The notes under the pieces are model-generated. The model saw only the letters and a program-made list of their open reading frames with translations, was not told where the DNA came from and made no database searches. A DNA stretch of 64,000 nucleotides from Alloboseaceae bacterium BT-24-1 (lineage in GTDB: Bacteria; Pseudomonadota; Alphaproteobacteria; Rhizobiales; Beijerinckiaceae). Shown here piece after piece: positions 7,707 to 15,875 of this stretch. How positions within the stretch are numbered: the stretch's first letter is position 1; each line of letters opens with the position of its first letter. The stretch covers positions 62,001 to 126,000 of the forward strand of contig JAOYTL010000008.1 in NCBI GenBank assembly GCA_025846845.1, given 5' to 3'. The position numbers and the translations under genes are program-made.

Positions 7707-8951
7707 ATGGGCCTGCCAGCAACTGCGCGCATCGATATCGGGCGCTTCTGGACGACGATCGAACGCTCCGGCGAGATCGGCATCGGACGGCCGGGCGGGC
7801 TGTCGCGGCTGGCGCTCGGCGATGCCGACCGGGAGGTGCGCGACGTCTTCATCGACTGGTGCCGGCAGGCGGGCCTGAGCGTGCGCGTCGACGGCATCGG
7901 CAACATCTTCGCGCGCCGGCCAGGCCAGGACGAGAGCCTGCCGCCGGTGGTGATGGGCAGCCATCTCGACACGCAGGTGAATGGCGGGCGCTTCGACGGC
8001 ATCGCCGGCGTGCTCGGCGGGCTCGAGGTCTGCCTAACGCTCGACCAGCTCGGCCATCGCACGAAGCGGCCGATCGAAGTGGTCAACTGGACCAATGAGG
8101 AGGGCGGGCGCTTCTCGCCGCCCATGGTCGGCTCGGGCTGCTTCACCGGCGCCTACACGCTCGACTGGGCGCTAGGCCGGCGCGATGATGACGGCCGGGC
8201 GATCGGCGAGGAGCTCGATCGCATCGGCTATCGCGGGCAGATGGAGACGGCTCCCCACCCCTTCGACGCCTATGTCGAGTTCCATATCGAGCAGGGGCCG
8301 ATCCTCGACCGCGAGGGCATGCAGGTCGGCGTCGTCACCGGCGGCTTTTCCAGCACCGGCATGCTGGTCGAGTTCAAGGGCGAAACCGCCCATACCGGCC
8401 CGTGGCCAATGGAGCGGCGCAGGAACGCGCTGATCGCCGGCGCGCGCTTGCTCGTCGCCGTCGACGATCTCGGCTGGGAGCATGCCGGCAGCGGCGGCAA
8501 GGCGACGGCCTCGCGGCTGGTGGCCTGGCCGAACAAGCCGGGCATCCTCTCCGACTGGGCGCAGGCGACCTGCGACGTCCGCCATGCCGACCCGGAGACC
8601 GCGGCCGTGATGGCCGAGCGCGTGCGCCGCGCTGTGCACGAGGCGGCGGCGCGAGCCGATTGCACCGCCGAGATCCTCGATGTCTGGAACTGGGGCGGCA
8701 AGGTCTTCGCCGAGGAGCTGATCGAGCAGGTCCGCTCGACCTCGCTCGGTCTCGGCTACCGCACCCGGGACATCCTGAGCCAGGCCGGGCACGACGCCTA
8801 TTTCGTCGCCCGCCACGCGCCGACGACGATGATCTTTTCGCCCTGCAAAGGCGGCATCACCCACAACAATCAGGAACTCTGCACGCCCGAGGATCTCGAG
8901 CCAGGCCTCAACGTGCTCCTGCACACGGTGGTGGCGCGGGCGGACCGCTGA
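7707..8951 (+). CDS. M20 family metallo-amidohydrolase (N-carbamoyl amino acid hydrolase / allantoate amidohydrolase-like)
   Basis: This 414-residue protein has the dinuclear metal centre of the HyuC/AllC group: GSHLDTQ (His86, Asp88), GGRFDGIAGVLGGLE (Asp97) and NWTNEEGGRF (Glu131/132), with a GQAGHDAYF-like C-terminal histidine block (SQAGHDAYFVARHAPT). It removes a carbamoyl or similar amide group from a small substrate. Initiation at ATG 7707 follows a GGGGGA sequence; longer in-frame extensions upstream lack a ribosome binding site. It faces ridA, which often accompanies amino acid and pyrimidine catabolic genes. The substrate is not defined by sequence. Confidence 0.88.
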   Translation: MGLPATARIDIGRFWTTIERSGEIGIGRPGGLSRLALGDADREVRDVFIDWCRQAGLSVRVDGIGNIFARRPGQDESLPPVVMGSHLDTQVNGGRFDGIAGVLGGLEVCLTLDQLGHRTKRPIEVVNWTNEEGGRFSPPMVGSGCFTGAYTLDWALGRRDDDGRAIGEELDRIGYRGQMETAPHPFDAYVEFHIEQGPILDREGMQVGVVTGGFSSTGMLVEFKGETAHTGPWPMERRRNALIAGARLLVAVDDLGWEHAGSGGKATASRLVAWPNKPGILSDWAQATCDVRHADPETAAVMAERVRRAVHEAAARADCTAEILDVWNWGGKVFAEELIEQVRSTSLGLGYRTRDILSQAGHDAYFVARHAPTTMIFSPCKGGITHNNQELCTPEDLEPGLNVLLHTVVARADR

Positions 8952-8966
8952 GGCAGCTTCTAGATC

Positions 8967-9010
8967 GCATTTTCTTCACGCGAACCGGTACCCACTTCGC
9001 TCGAAAATGC
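8967..9010. repeat. Intergenic hairpin repeat between convergent genes
   Basis: Arms GCATTTTC (8967-8974) and GAAAATGC (9003-9010) enclose an inner GCGAA/TTCGC pair around a GGTACC core. Its wording resembles a short interspersed repeat seen in many Hyphomicrobiales genomes. It ends 1 bp before the ridA stop codon and lies 15 bp after the hydrolase stop, so it may also end transcription in both directions. Confidence 0.6.
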
Positions 9011-9011
9011 T

Positions 9012-9407
9012 TCAGTCGATCGCGGCGACGCACTCGATCTCGATGTCGAACGGCAATGGCCAGGGCCGGATCGCCGCGCTGGTCCGGGCCGGAAAACCAT
9101 TGGTGAAATAGGTCCGATAGACCGCGTTGACGCCGGACATCAGCGCCGGATCGGTGACGAAGATCGTCGCCTTGACCACGGCGCCGAGGGAGGAACCGCC
9201 ATGGCGCAGGGTCACGGCGAGCGCCTCCATCGCGGCGCGCGTCTGCGTCTCGATATCGCCGCTGACGATCTCGCCGGTCACCGTGTCGATCGGTGGCATG
9301 CCGCAGGTGAAGAGCAGACCTCCCACTCTCGCCAGCGCCGAGGTCGGCGCGCCGAGCTGGCGGATCGCCTCGGAGATGACGGGGACTTCGATGATCTCGC
9401 GGCGCAT
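9012..9407 (-). CDS. RidA/YjgF/UK114 family reactive imine deaminase-like protein
   Basis: This 131-residue protein shows the RidA trimer fold. It has LFTCGMPPID in the N-terminal half and VVKATIFVTDPALMSGVNAVYRTYF in the centre. It ends with FPARTSAA, whose arginine matches the catalytic arginine of RidA, and then IEIECVAAID. RidA proteins hydrolyse reactive enamines and imines released by PLP enzymes or oxidases. The ATG at 9407 was chosen over a GTG at 9419 that stands too close to the GGGAGA sequence. It lies 42 bp downstream of the TetR gene on the same strand. Confidence 0.85.
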   Translation of the reverse strand: MRREIIEVPVISEAIRQLGAPTSALARVGGLLFTCGMPPIDTVTGEIVSGDIETQTRAAMEALAVTLRHGGSSLGAVVKATIFVTDPALMSGVNAVYRTYFTNGFPARTSAAIRPWPLPFDIEIECVAAID

Positions 9408-9449
9408 GATCTGATCCACTCTCCCTTGCCTGCGGCCGGATGAACCGGC

Positions 9450-10094
9450 TCAGCGGCCTTTCAACAAACCATTGATGCCCGCGGCACAGAAATCCGTCAG
9501 GCGTTGCAGCAGGAGATCGGCGTTCTCGGCCACCGGAACGGAGTCGCGCGCCTGATCGAGCCGCATGGCGCGGTCGCCGGCGGCCATGGTCATGACCAGT
9601 GCGCCGACCATGAAGAGATAGGCGTCGACCAGAGCGCCCTCCGGCGCCTCCGGATAGAGCTTGCCGAGCGCGGCGAGGAACTGCCGCGCCGTCGGATCGA
9701 AATGCTCGGCGAGAACACCGCGCGCCGCCTCGCGCGGGTCGACGGCCTCGCGCGCGGTCATCATGGCGAAGGCCGCGCCCTGGACGCCCTCCGTGAAACG
9801 CTGGCGCACGGAGGGGCCGATGAAGGCGGCGACAATCTCGCCGATGTCGAGCGCCGGCCGGGCCAGAGCCTCGCCGAGCGCCTGGGCGCGCGCCAGCGCC
9901 AGGGCATGCGCCCGGCGGGCGAAGACGGCACGATAGAGCGCCTCCTTCGAGCCGAAATGATAACTGAGCTGCGAGAGTCGCACGCCGGCCGCCGCAGCGA
10001 GATCGCGCATGGAGGCGCCGTCGGCGCCGCCGCGCTCGGCGAAGAGCCGCTCGGCAGCGTCGAGAATGCGGTCGCGCGTCGGCATCGCGGACAT
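9450..10094 (-). CDS. TetR family transcriptional regulator
   Basis: This 214-residue protein has an N-terminal helix-turn-helix (ILDAAERLFAERGGADGASMRDLAAAAGVRLSQLSYHFGSKEALYRAVF) and an all-helical ligand domain resembling the CerR/YbiH-type C-terminal domain. GGAGGG lies 4 nt upstream of the ATG at 10094, which decides the start. It diverges from the cyclase-keto acid cleavage operon across 118 bp, where a 12-bp inverted repeat could be its operator, so it probably represses that operon until a pathway intermediate binds. Confidence 0.88.
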   Translation of the reverse strand: MSAMPTRDRILDAAERLFAERGGADGASMRDLAAAAGVRLSQLSYHFGSKEALYRAVFARRAHALALARAQALGEALARPALDIGEIVAAFIGPSVRQRFTEGVQGAAFAMMTAREAVDPREAARGVLAEHFDPTARQFLAALGKLYPEAPEGALVDAYLFMVGALVMTMAAGDRAMRLDQARDSVPVAENADLLLQRLTDFCAAGINGLLKGR

Positions 10095-10155
10095 CGTGCC
10101 CTCCGGAAATCCAGCGAATCGCTCTTACCAGAAACGCAGTGCCTTGCTATAGGTC

Positions 10156-10167
10156 GGACGTTCGTCC
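10156..10167. promoter_or_regulatory. Candidate TetR operator
   Basis: GGACG-TT-CGTCC is a perfect inverted repeat in the short gap between tetR and the divergent catabolic operon. Its position suits control of both promoters. Size and symmetry fit a TetR dimer half-site pair, but no second copy is visible. Confidence 0.45.
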
Positions 10168-10212
10168 AAATTCGAACCACAGAGAACATGCCTCAAGGGA
10201 GGACACACCGGC

Positions 10213-10992
10213 ATGCTGCCAGGCCGCCTCGTCGATCTGTCGATTCCGCTCGAGAACGACGTTCCTGCCGATCCGCCGTTCCAGAAGGTCAGAATCGACT
10301 ATCGCACGCATGAGGCGACGGCGAAGGACATCGCGGCGGCGTTTCCGGGCCTGAAGCCCGAGCAGCTGCCTGATGGCATGGGCTGGGCGGTCGAGCTCGC
10401 GACGATCTCGACCCATAACGGCACCCATGTCGATGCGCCCTGGCACTACCACCCGACGCAGGATGGCGGTGCGCCGGCGCTCAGGATCGACGAATGCCCG
10501 CTCGATTGGTTCCTGCAGCCGGGCGTGAAGCTCGACTTCCGCCATCTGCCCGATGGCCATGTCGTCACCCCCGCCGAGATCGACGCCGAGCTCGCACGGA
10601 TCGGCCACATCCTCAGCCCGCTGGAAATCGTCGTCGCCAATACGCGGGCCGGCGCACGCTATGGCCAGGCCGATTATGTCGATTCCGGCTGCGGCTTCGG
10701 CCGCGAGGCGACGCTGCATCTGGTGCGGCAGGGCATCAAGGTCGTCGGCACCGATGGCTGGAGCTGGGATGCGCCGTTCAGCCACACCGCCCGGCGCTTT
10801 GCCGAGACGGGCGACGCCTCGCTGATCTGGGAGGGCCACAAGGCCGGACGCGAGGCCGGCTACTGCCAGATCGAGAAGCTGCACAATCTCGAAGCGCTGC
10901 CGGCGACCGGCTTCACGATCAGCTGCCTGCCGGTGAAGGTCCGCAACGGCTCGGCCGGCTGGACCCGCGCCGTGGCGATCCTGCCGGGCTGA
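10213..10992 (+). CDS. Cyclase/kynurenine formamidase-like metallohydrolase
   Basis: This 259-residue protein belongs to the cyclase family (KynB-like). It has the metal-binding motif HNGTHVDAPWH with His68, His72, Asp74 and His78, and a conserved ANTRAGARYG block. Members hydrolyse aryl formamides, isatin-type amides or lactones. GGGAGG stands about 10 nt before the ATG. It opens an operon with a beta-keto acid cleavage enzyme gene 14 bp downstream, so it may hydrolyse a ring or amide to release a keto acid. True kynurenine formamidase activity is not supported by any neighbouring kynurenine gene. Confidence 0.85.
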   Translation: MLPGRLVDLSIPLENDVPADPPFQKVRIDYRTHEATAKDIAAAFPGLKPEQLPDGMGWAVELATISTHNGTHVDAPWHYHPTQDGGAPALRIDECPLDWFLQPGVKLDFRHLPDGHVVTPAEIDAELARIGHILSPLEIVVANTRAGARYGQADYVDSGCGFGREATLHLVRQGIKVVGTDGWSWDAPFSHTARRFAETGDASLIWEGHKAGREAGYCQIEKLHNLEALPATGFTISCLPVKVRNGSAGWTRAVAILPG

Positions 10993-11006
10993 CGAAGGAG
11001 AACGCC

Positions 11007-11933
11007 ATGAGCAAGGTCATCATCACCTGCGCCGTCACCGGCGGCATCCATACGCCGACCATGTCGGACCACCTGCCGATCACGCCGGACGAGATCGCCA
11101 GCCAGGCGATCGCGGCGGCGGAAGCCGGCGCGGCGATCCTGCATCTGCACGCCCGCGACCCCAGGGACGGTCGCCCGACGCCCGACCCGGCCGTGTTCAT
11201 GGAGTTCCTGCCGCGGATCAAGCAGGCGACCGACGCGGTGGTGAACATCACCACCGGCGGCGGCCTGACCATGACGGTCGAGGAGCGCCTCGCCGCGCCG
11301 CTCAAGGCCGCGCCGGAGATGTGCTCGCTCAACATGGGCTCGATGAACTTCGCGCTGCACCCGCTGGCGGAGAAGTACAGCGACTGGAAGCATCCCTGGG
11401 AGCAGCCCTACCTCGCCAACACCAAGGACTTCATCTTCCGCAACACCTTCGGCGACATCGAGCGCATCTACAAGCTGCTCGGCGAGGGGCACGGCACCAA
11501 GTTCGAGCACGAGTGCTACGATGTCGGCCACCTCTACAATCTCGCCCATTGCCTCGATCGCGGCTGGTTCCGGCCGCCGGTCTTCCTGCAATTGATCTTC
11601 GGCATTTTGGGCGGCATCGGCGCCGATCTCGACAACCTGATGTTCATGAAGCGCACCGCCGACAAGCTCTTCGGCAAAGACTATCACTGGTCGGTGCTCG
11701 CGGCGGGTCGCCACCAGATGGCGTTCTGCACCCAGGCGGCGATGCTGGGCGGCAATGTCCGCGTCGGATTGGAGGACAGCCTGTTCATCGGCAGGGGCAA
11801 GCTCGCGACGTCCAATGCCGAGCAGGTCGCCAAGATCCGCCGCATCGTCGAGGAACTCGGCTACGAGATCGCCACACCCGAGGAGGCCCGCGCCACGCTC
11901 GGCCTCAAGGGCGGCGACCGCGTGAACTTCTGA
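11007..11933 (+). CDS. Beta-keto acid cleavage enzyme (BKACE family, formerly DUF849)
   Basis: This 308-residue protein opens with ITCAVTGG and has the zinc-binding ILHLHARD motif (His46, His48), plus INITTGGG and GLEDSLFIGRGKLA with the catalytic glutamate near residue 230. The family condenses a beta-keto acid with acetyl-CoA and cleaves it to acetoacetate and a CoA ester. The best known member is 3-keto-5-aminohexanoate cleavage enzyme of lysine fermentation, but most members act on other substrates. GAAGGAG lies 7 nt upstream of the ATG. Its stop overlaps the next start as TGATG, which shows tight coupling. Confidence 0.9.
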   Translation: MSKVIITCAVTGGIHTPTMSDHLPITPDEIASQAIAAAEAGAAILHLHARDPRDGRPTPDPAVFMEFLPRIKQATDAVVNITTGGGLTMTVEERLAAPLKAAPEMCSLNMGSMNFALHPLAEKYSDWKHPWEQPYLANTKDFIFRNTFGDIERIYKLLGEGHGTKFEHECYDVGHLYNLAHCLDRGWFRPPVFLQLIFGILGGIGADLDNLMFMKRTADKLFGKDYHWSVLAAGRHQMAFCTQAAMLGGNVRVGLEDSLFIGRGKLATSNAEQVAKIRRIVEELGYEIATPEEARATLGLKGGDRVNF

Positions 11934-12961
11934 TGTCGCCTCGCCCCAACCCGCTCGACGGTTTCGTCATCGACCCCGCAGCCATCGCTTACATCGGCGA
12001 AGGGCTGCAGCGGCCCGAATGCATTCTGGCCGAGCGCGACGGTTCGCTCTGGAGCGCCGATGCGCGCGGTGGCGTCGTCCATATCAGGCCGGATGGCACG
12101 CAGGAGCTGATCACGCAGACGGCGAGCCGCGGTTTCGCCGAGGCGGCCGACGAGGAGGCGCGCTTTGTCTCCGGCACCTTGCCGAACGGCCTCGCCTTCG
12201 CCCGCAATGGCGACGTGCTGATCTCGAATTTCGGCACCGACCGGCTGGAAGTCATGACCCGCTCCGGCGAGAGCCGCGTGCTTGTCGACAGCATCGACGG
12301 GCAGGCGATCGGCAAGGTCAATTTCGTGCTGCGCGACAGCAAGGACCGGATCTGGCTGACGATCTCGACGCGGACGACAAACTGGATGCGGGCGATGAGC
12401 CCTGACGTCCGCGACGGCTATGTCGCGCTCTATGATGGCGGGCGGCTGCGCATCGTCGCCGACGGCTTCGCCTTCACCAACGAGATCAGGCTCGATGCCA
12501 AGGAAGAGTGGCTCTACGTCGCCGAGACCTGCGCCTGCCGGGTGACGCGGCTGCGTGTTGGGTCCGATGGCAGCCTCACCGATCGCGAGATTTTCGGCCC
12601 GAACGACCATGGCGCCTTCATCGACGGCATCGCCTTCGACGCCCATGGCAATCTCTGGGGCACGCATGTGATGCTCGACCGGGTCTTCGCGATCACACCC
12701 GAGGGCGAGCTTCGCATACTGCTTGACGACGACCGCAGCAGCGAAGCGGGCAAGGCGCTGATGGCCGCCTTCGCCCGCGACGAGGCCACGCCCGAACTGA
12801 TGCTCGCCTGCGGCGGGGCGATCGCCCCCTGGTTCGCCAGCATCACCTTCGGCGGCGCCGATCTTCGTACCGCCTATATCGGCAGCCTGCGCGGCAGCCG
12901 CATCCCCTGCTTCAGATCGCCCGTCGCCGGCCTGCCGATGGCGCACTGGTACGACCGCTAG
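11933..12961 (+). CDS. SMP-30/gluconolactonase/LRE family protein
   Basis: This 342-residue beta-propeller protein has RPECILAERDGSLWSAD at the N-terminus, PNGLAFARNGDVLISNFG in the middle and DGIAFDAHGNLWGTHV late. These are the metal-binding and repeat motifs of SMP-30-like lactonases. It probably opens a lactone in the same pathway as the two upstream genes. The start codon overlaps the stop of the keto acid cleavage gene. A lactonase activity is family knowledge; the actual substrate is unknown. Confidence 0.85.
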   Translation: MSPRPNPLDGFVIDPAAIAYIGEGLQRPECILAERDGSLWSADARGGVVHIRPDGTQELITQTASRGFAEAADEEARFVSGTLPNGLAFARNGDVLISNFGTDRLEVMTRSGESRVLVDSIDGQAIGKVNFVLRDSKDRIWLTISTRTTNWMRAMSPDVRDGYVALYDGGRLRIVADGFAFTNEIRLDAKEEWLYVAETCACRVTRLRVGSDGSLTDREIFGPNDHGAFIDGIAFDAHGNLWGTHVMLDRVFAITPEGELRILLDDDRSSEAGKALMAAFARDEATPELMLACGGAIAPWFASITFGGADLRTAYIGSLRGSRIPCFRSPVAGLPMAHWYDR

Positions 12962-12993
12962 CAACGACGAACAAAACAATGGGAGGAGTTCAC

Positions 12994-14202
12994 ATGAAGG
13001 ATCTGGTCTCGGCGCTCGCTGTCGCCACCGCATTGCTCGGCGCCCTGCCCGCCGCCGCCGAAATCTCCGACGGCGCCGTCAAGATCGGCGTGCTGACCGA
13101 CATGTCCGGCGTCTATTCCGACATCACCGGCAAGGGCTCGATCACTGCTGCCCGCATGGCGGTCGAGGACTGCCTCAAGGCCGAATGCGCCGGCATGAAG
13201 ATCGAGGTGGTCTCGGCCGACCATCAGAACAAGGCGGATGTCGGCTCGGCGATCGCGCGCGAATGGATCGACCGGCAGGGCGTCGACGTGCTCGCCGACA
13301 TGTCGAACGCCTCGCTGCAGCTCGCCATCCCGCCGCTGCTGAAGGACAAGAACCGCGTCGGGCTGTTCCCCGGCGGCACGGCGCGCCTGACCGGCGACGC
13401 CTGCCAGCCCGACCATATCGTCCAGTGGATGTGGGACACCTATGTCCAGGTCGCAGGGATCGCCAACCATCTGACCGAGCCCGGCACCAAATGGTATCTG
13501 GTCACCGCCGACTACGCGCTCGGCCACCAGCTCGAAGCGGACGCCAAGACGCTCGTCACTGCCAAGGGCGGCGTCTATTCAGGCTCGGTCCGGCACGCTT
13601 TCCCCGCGGTCGACCTCTCCTCGCAGCTCCTGACGGCGCAGGGCTCGGGCGCCGACCTGATCGCGCTCGCCAATGCCGGCGGCGACACTGTCGCCGGGAT
13701 CAAGACGGCGCGCGATTTCGGCATCGGCCAGGACAAGCAGAAGCTGGTCGCCTTCTTCCTGACCGCGATGGACGTAAAAAGCGTCGGCCTCGCCTCGGCG
13801 CAAGGCACGATCCTGACCGAGGGTTTCTACTGGAACATCGACGAGCGCACCCGCGCCTTCTCGGAGCGCTTCAAGACGGCACATGGCGCGGTGCCCTCGG
13901 CGATCCAGGCCGGCGTCTATTCCTCGGTCCGGCATTATCTCAAGGCCGTCGTCGCGGCGAAGTCGGACGAGGCCAAGACGGTGATCGCCAAGATGCGCGA
14001 GCTGCCGATCGAGGACGAGGTCGTGCGCAATGCCAAGCTCCGCGTGGACGGGCGCATGGTGCACGATTTCTACGTCTTCCAGGTCAAGAAGCCGGCGGAG
14101 TCGAAGGGCGAATGGGATCTCTACGACCTCGTCGCCACCATCCCCGGCGACCAGGCCTTCCGCCCGCTCGCCCAGAGCGCCTGCCTGGCGATCAAGAAGT
14201 AG
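12994..14202 (+). CDS. ABC transporter substrate-binding protein (branched-chain amino acid type, Peripla_BP_6)
   Basis: This 402-residue protein begins with a signal peptide (cleavage near AAAEI) and the type I binding-protein opening VKIGVLTDMSGVYSDITGKGS, followed by AARMAVEDC and DYALGHQLEADA. GGGAGG lies 7 nt before the ATG at 12994, so an upstream in-frame ATG is rejected. It lies 32 bp after the SMP-30 gene and is probably in the same operon. No cognate permease or ATPase of the LivHMGF type lies nearby, so it must share a transporter encoded elsewhere. It likely brings in the substrate of the upstream enzymes. Confidence 0.88.
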   Translation: MKDLVSALAVATALLGALPAAAEISDGAVKIGVLTDMSGVYSDITGKGSITAARMAVEDCLKAECAGMKIEVVSADHQNKADVGSAIAREWIDRQGVDVLADMSNASLQLAIPPLLKDKNRVGLFPGGTARLTGDACQPDHIVQWMWDTYVQVAGIANHLTEPGTKWYLVTADYALGHQLEADAKTLVTAKGGVYSGSVRHAFPAVDLSSQLLTAQGSGADLIALANAGGDTVAGIKTARDFGIGQDKQKLVAFFLTAMDVKSVGLASAQGTILTEGFYWNIDERTRAFSERFKTAHGAVPSAIQAGVYSSVRHYLKAVVAAKSDEAKTVIAKMRELPIEDEVVRNAKLRVDGRMVHDFYVFQVKKPAESKGEWDLYDLVATIPGDQAFRPLAQSACLAIKK

Positions 14203-14211
14203 CAATCACAC

Positions 14212-14253
14212 CGTCTTTCCGGGACTTCGCGCAGCGAAGGGCCCGGAAAGACG
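14212..14253. terminator. Long hairpin between convergent operons
   Basis: CGTCTTTCCGGG (14212-14223) pairs perfectly with CCCGGAAAGACG (14242-14253), and an inner CTTCGC/GCGAAG stem continues the helix. It lies between the stops of two convergent operons and should work as a bidirectional terminator. Its core shares words with the intergenic repeats at 22647 and 28396. Confidence 0.8.
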
Positions 14254-14265
14254 TGGTGGTTCGCC

Positions 14266-15015
14266 TCAAGCGACGCGGCGTAGTTCCTCTCCGGTGACGC
14301 CGAGGCTGCTCAGTAATTGACCGCGCACTTCGGCGAAACGCCGCTGCCTCGCCCCGGCTTCCGCCGGCAGGCCGACATCGAGGTCGACAACGAAGCGCCC
14401 TTCGTCGAGCACCAGCACGCGCTGGGCGAGGTGGATGGCTTCGTCGACGTCATGGGTGACAAGCAGCACGGCGGGACGATGACGGGCGCAAAGATCGAGC
14501 AGCAGCGCCTGCATGCGCAGCCGGGTCAGCGCGTCGAGCGCGCCGAAGGGCTCGTCGAGCAGAAGCAGCTCAGGCTCGCGCACCAGCGAGCGCGCCAATG
14601 CGGCGCGCTGCTGCTCGCCGCCGGAAAGCTGCGTCGGCCAGGCCTGCGCCCGCGCCGTCAGCTCGACCTCGGCGAGGGCGTGCAAGGCGCGCTCGCGTGG
14701 TGTCTGCCCGTTCAGCCCGAGCGTGACGTTGTCGACGACCCGCTTCCACGGCAGCAGGCGCGCATCCTGGAAGACGACCGAGACGGCATCGGGCGTACCG
14801 AGCCGACCGGAGCCGGGCACACCATGATCAAGCCCGGCGAGCGCGCGCAGGAAGGTGCTCTTGCCCGAGCCGGAGCGGCCGAGCAGAGCGACGAACTCGC
14901 CGCGGCCGATGTCGAGATCGACGCCGTCGATGATGGTGCGCGCGCCATAGCGGCGGGTGAGGCCGCGGACTTCGACGACCGGCGGCTGGTTCAGTCGGCC
15001 AGAATCTTGCGCCAT
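14266..15015 (-). CDS. ABC transporter ATP-binding protein (SsuB/TauB family)
   Basis: This 249-residue ATPase has Walker A GRSGSGKST, Q-loop VFQDARLLPW, signature LSGGEQQR and Walker B LLLDEPFGALD, followed by the D-loop and the switch histidine in LLVTHDV. The closest family is the nitrate/sulfonate/taurine importers. Its start overlaps the permease stop by 25 bp. It energises uptake with the permease and binding protein encoded upstream. Confidence 0.9.
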   Translation of the reverse strand: MAQDSGRLNQPPVVEVRGLTRRYGARTIIDGVDLDIGRGEFVALLGRSGSGKSTFLRALAGLDHGVPGSGRLGTPDAVSVVFQDARLLPWKRVVDNVTLGLNGQTPRERALHALAEVELTARAQAWPTQLSGGEQQRAALARSLVREPELLLLDEPFGALDALTRLRMQALLLDLCARHRPAVLLVTHDVDEAIHLAQRVLVLDEGRFVVDLDVGLPAEAGARQRRFAEVRGQLLSSLGVTGEELRRVA

Positions 15016-15875
15016 GGCAGAGCCTTTCGGGTGATGAAGCGGACGAGCCAGTCCGAGCTCAGGCCGAGCGCGGCATAGACGGCGAGGCAGAGGATGATGA
15101 CCTCGGTCTGGCCATAGGTGCGGGCGAGGTTGATCATGTAGCCGAGGCCGGAGGTGGCATTGACCTGCTCGACCACGACGAGCGCCAGCCAGGAATAGGT
15201 GACGCCGAAGCGCAGGCCGAGCAGGAAGCCGGGCAACGCCGCCGGCAGCACGACATGGCGCAGGAACTGGCCATTGGAGAGGTCGAGCGTCTCGGCCAGC
15301 TCGATGAAGCGGGCATCGGTCGAGCGCAGCCCGTCATGGGTCTGGATGTAGATCGGCGCGAAGGTGATCAGCGCGATCGTCAGGATCTTCATGCCCTCGC
15401 CGATGCCGAACCAGAGCATCAGCAGCGGGATCAGCGCCAGCGCCGGAATGGCGCGCTTGATCTGGATCGGGCCGTCGACGAGGTATTCGCCGATGCGGCT
15501 GAGGCCCGCGATGACGCCGAGCGAGGCGCCGGCGACGATGCCCCAGAACAAGCCCCAGAAGGAGCGCTGGAACGAGGTCCAGAGGTTCTCCTGCAGGCGC
15601 CCGTCCTGGATCAGCTCCCAGCCGGTGGTCGCGACCGTCCAGGGCGCCGAGAGGATGCGGTCGTCGATGTAGCCGGTCGCCGAGCCGATGCTCCAGAGGA
15701 TCAGCAGCAGCACCGGGCCGAGTGTGGCGCCATAGGGAATGGGGCGCCCCGGGCCGAGCTTGCGCCGGCGGCGGGGCTTGTCGGCCACGCCGACAGGCTG
15801 GCTGCGGGCGAGCTTGAGCCAGGCGGGGTCGACGACGCCCTGTCCGCCGGTGAGCGAGAGATCGGCCATGCTCAT
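14991..15875 (-). CDS. ABC transporter permease (SsuC/TauC family)
   Basis: This 294-residue protein has six predicted membrane helices after a roughly 60-residue hydrophilic N-terminus rich in arginine and proline. The inner loop contains the BPD_transp EAA-type motif (IELAETLDLSNGQFLRHVVLPAALPGFLLGLR), which docks on the ATPase. Its start overlaps the stop of the binding protein gene by 4 bp. It forms the membrane channel of the sulfonate-type importer. Confidence 0.9.
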   Translation of the reverse strand: MSMADLSLTGGQGVVDPAWLKLARSQPVGVADKPRRRRKLGPGRPIPYGATLGPVLLLILWSIGSATGYIDDRILSAPWTVATTGWELIQDGRLQENLWTSFQRSFWGLFWGIVAGASLGVIAGLSRIGEYLVDGPIQIKRAIPALALIPLLMLWFGIGEGMKILTIALITFAPIYIQTHDGLRSTDARFIELAETLDLSNGQFLRHVVLPAALPGFLLGLRFGVTYSWLALVVVEQVNATSGLGYMINLARTYGQTEVIILCLAVYAALGLSSDWLVRFITRKALPWRKILAD

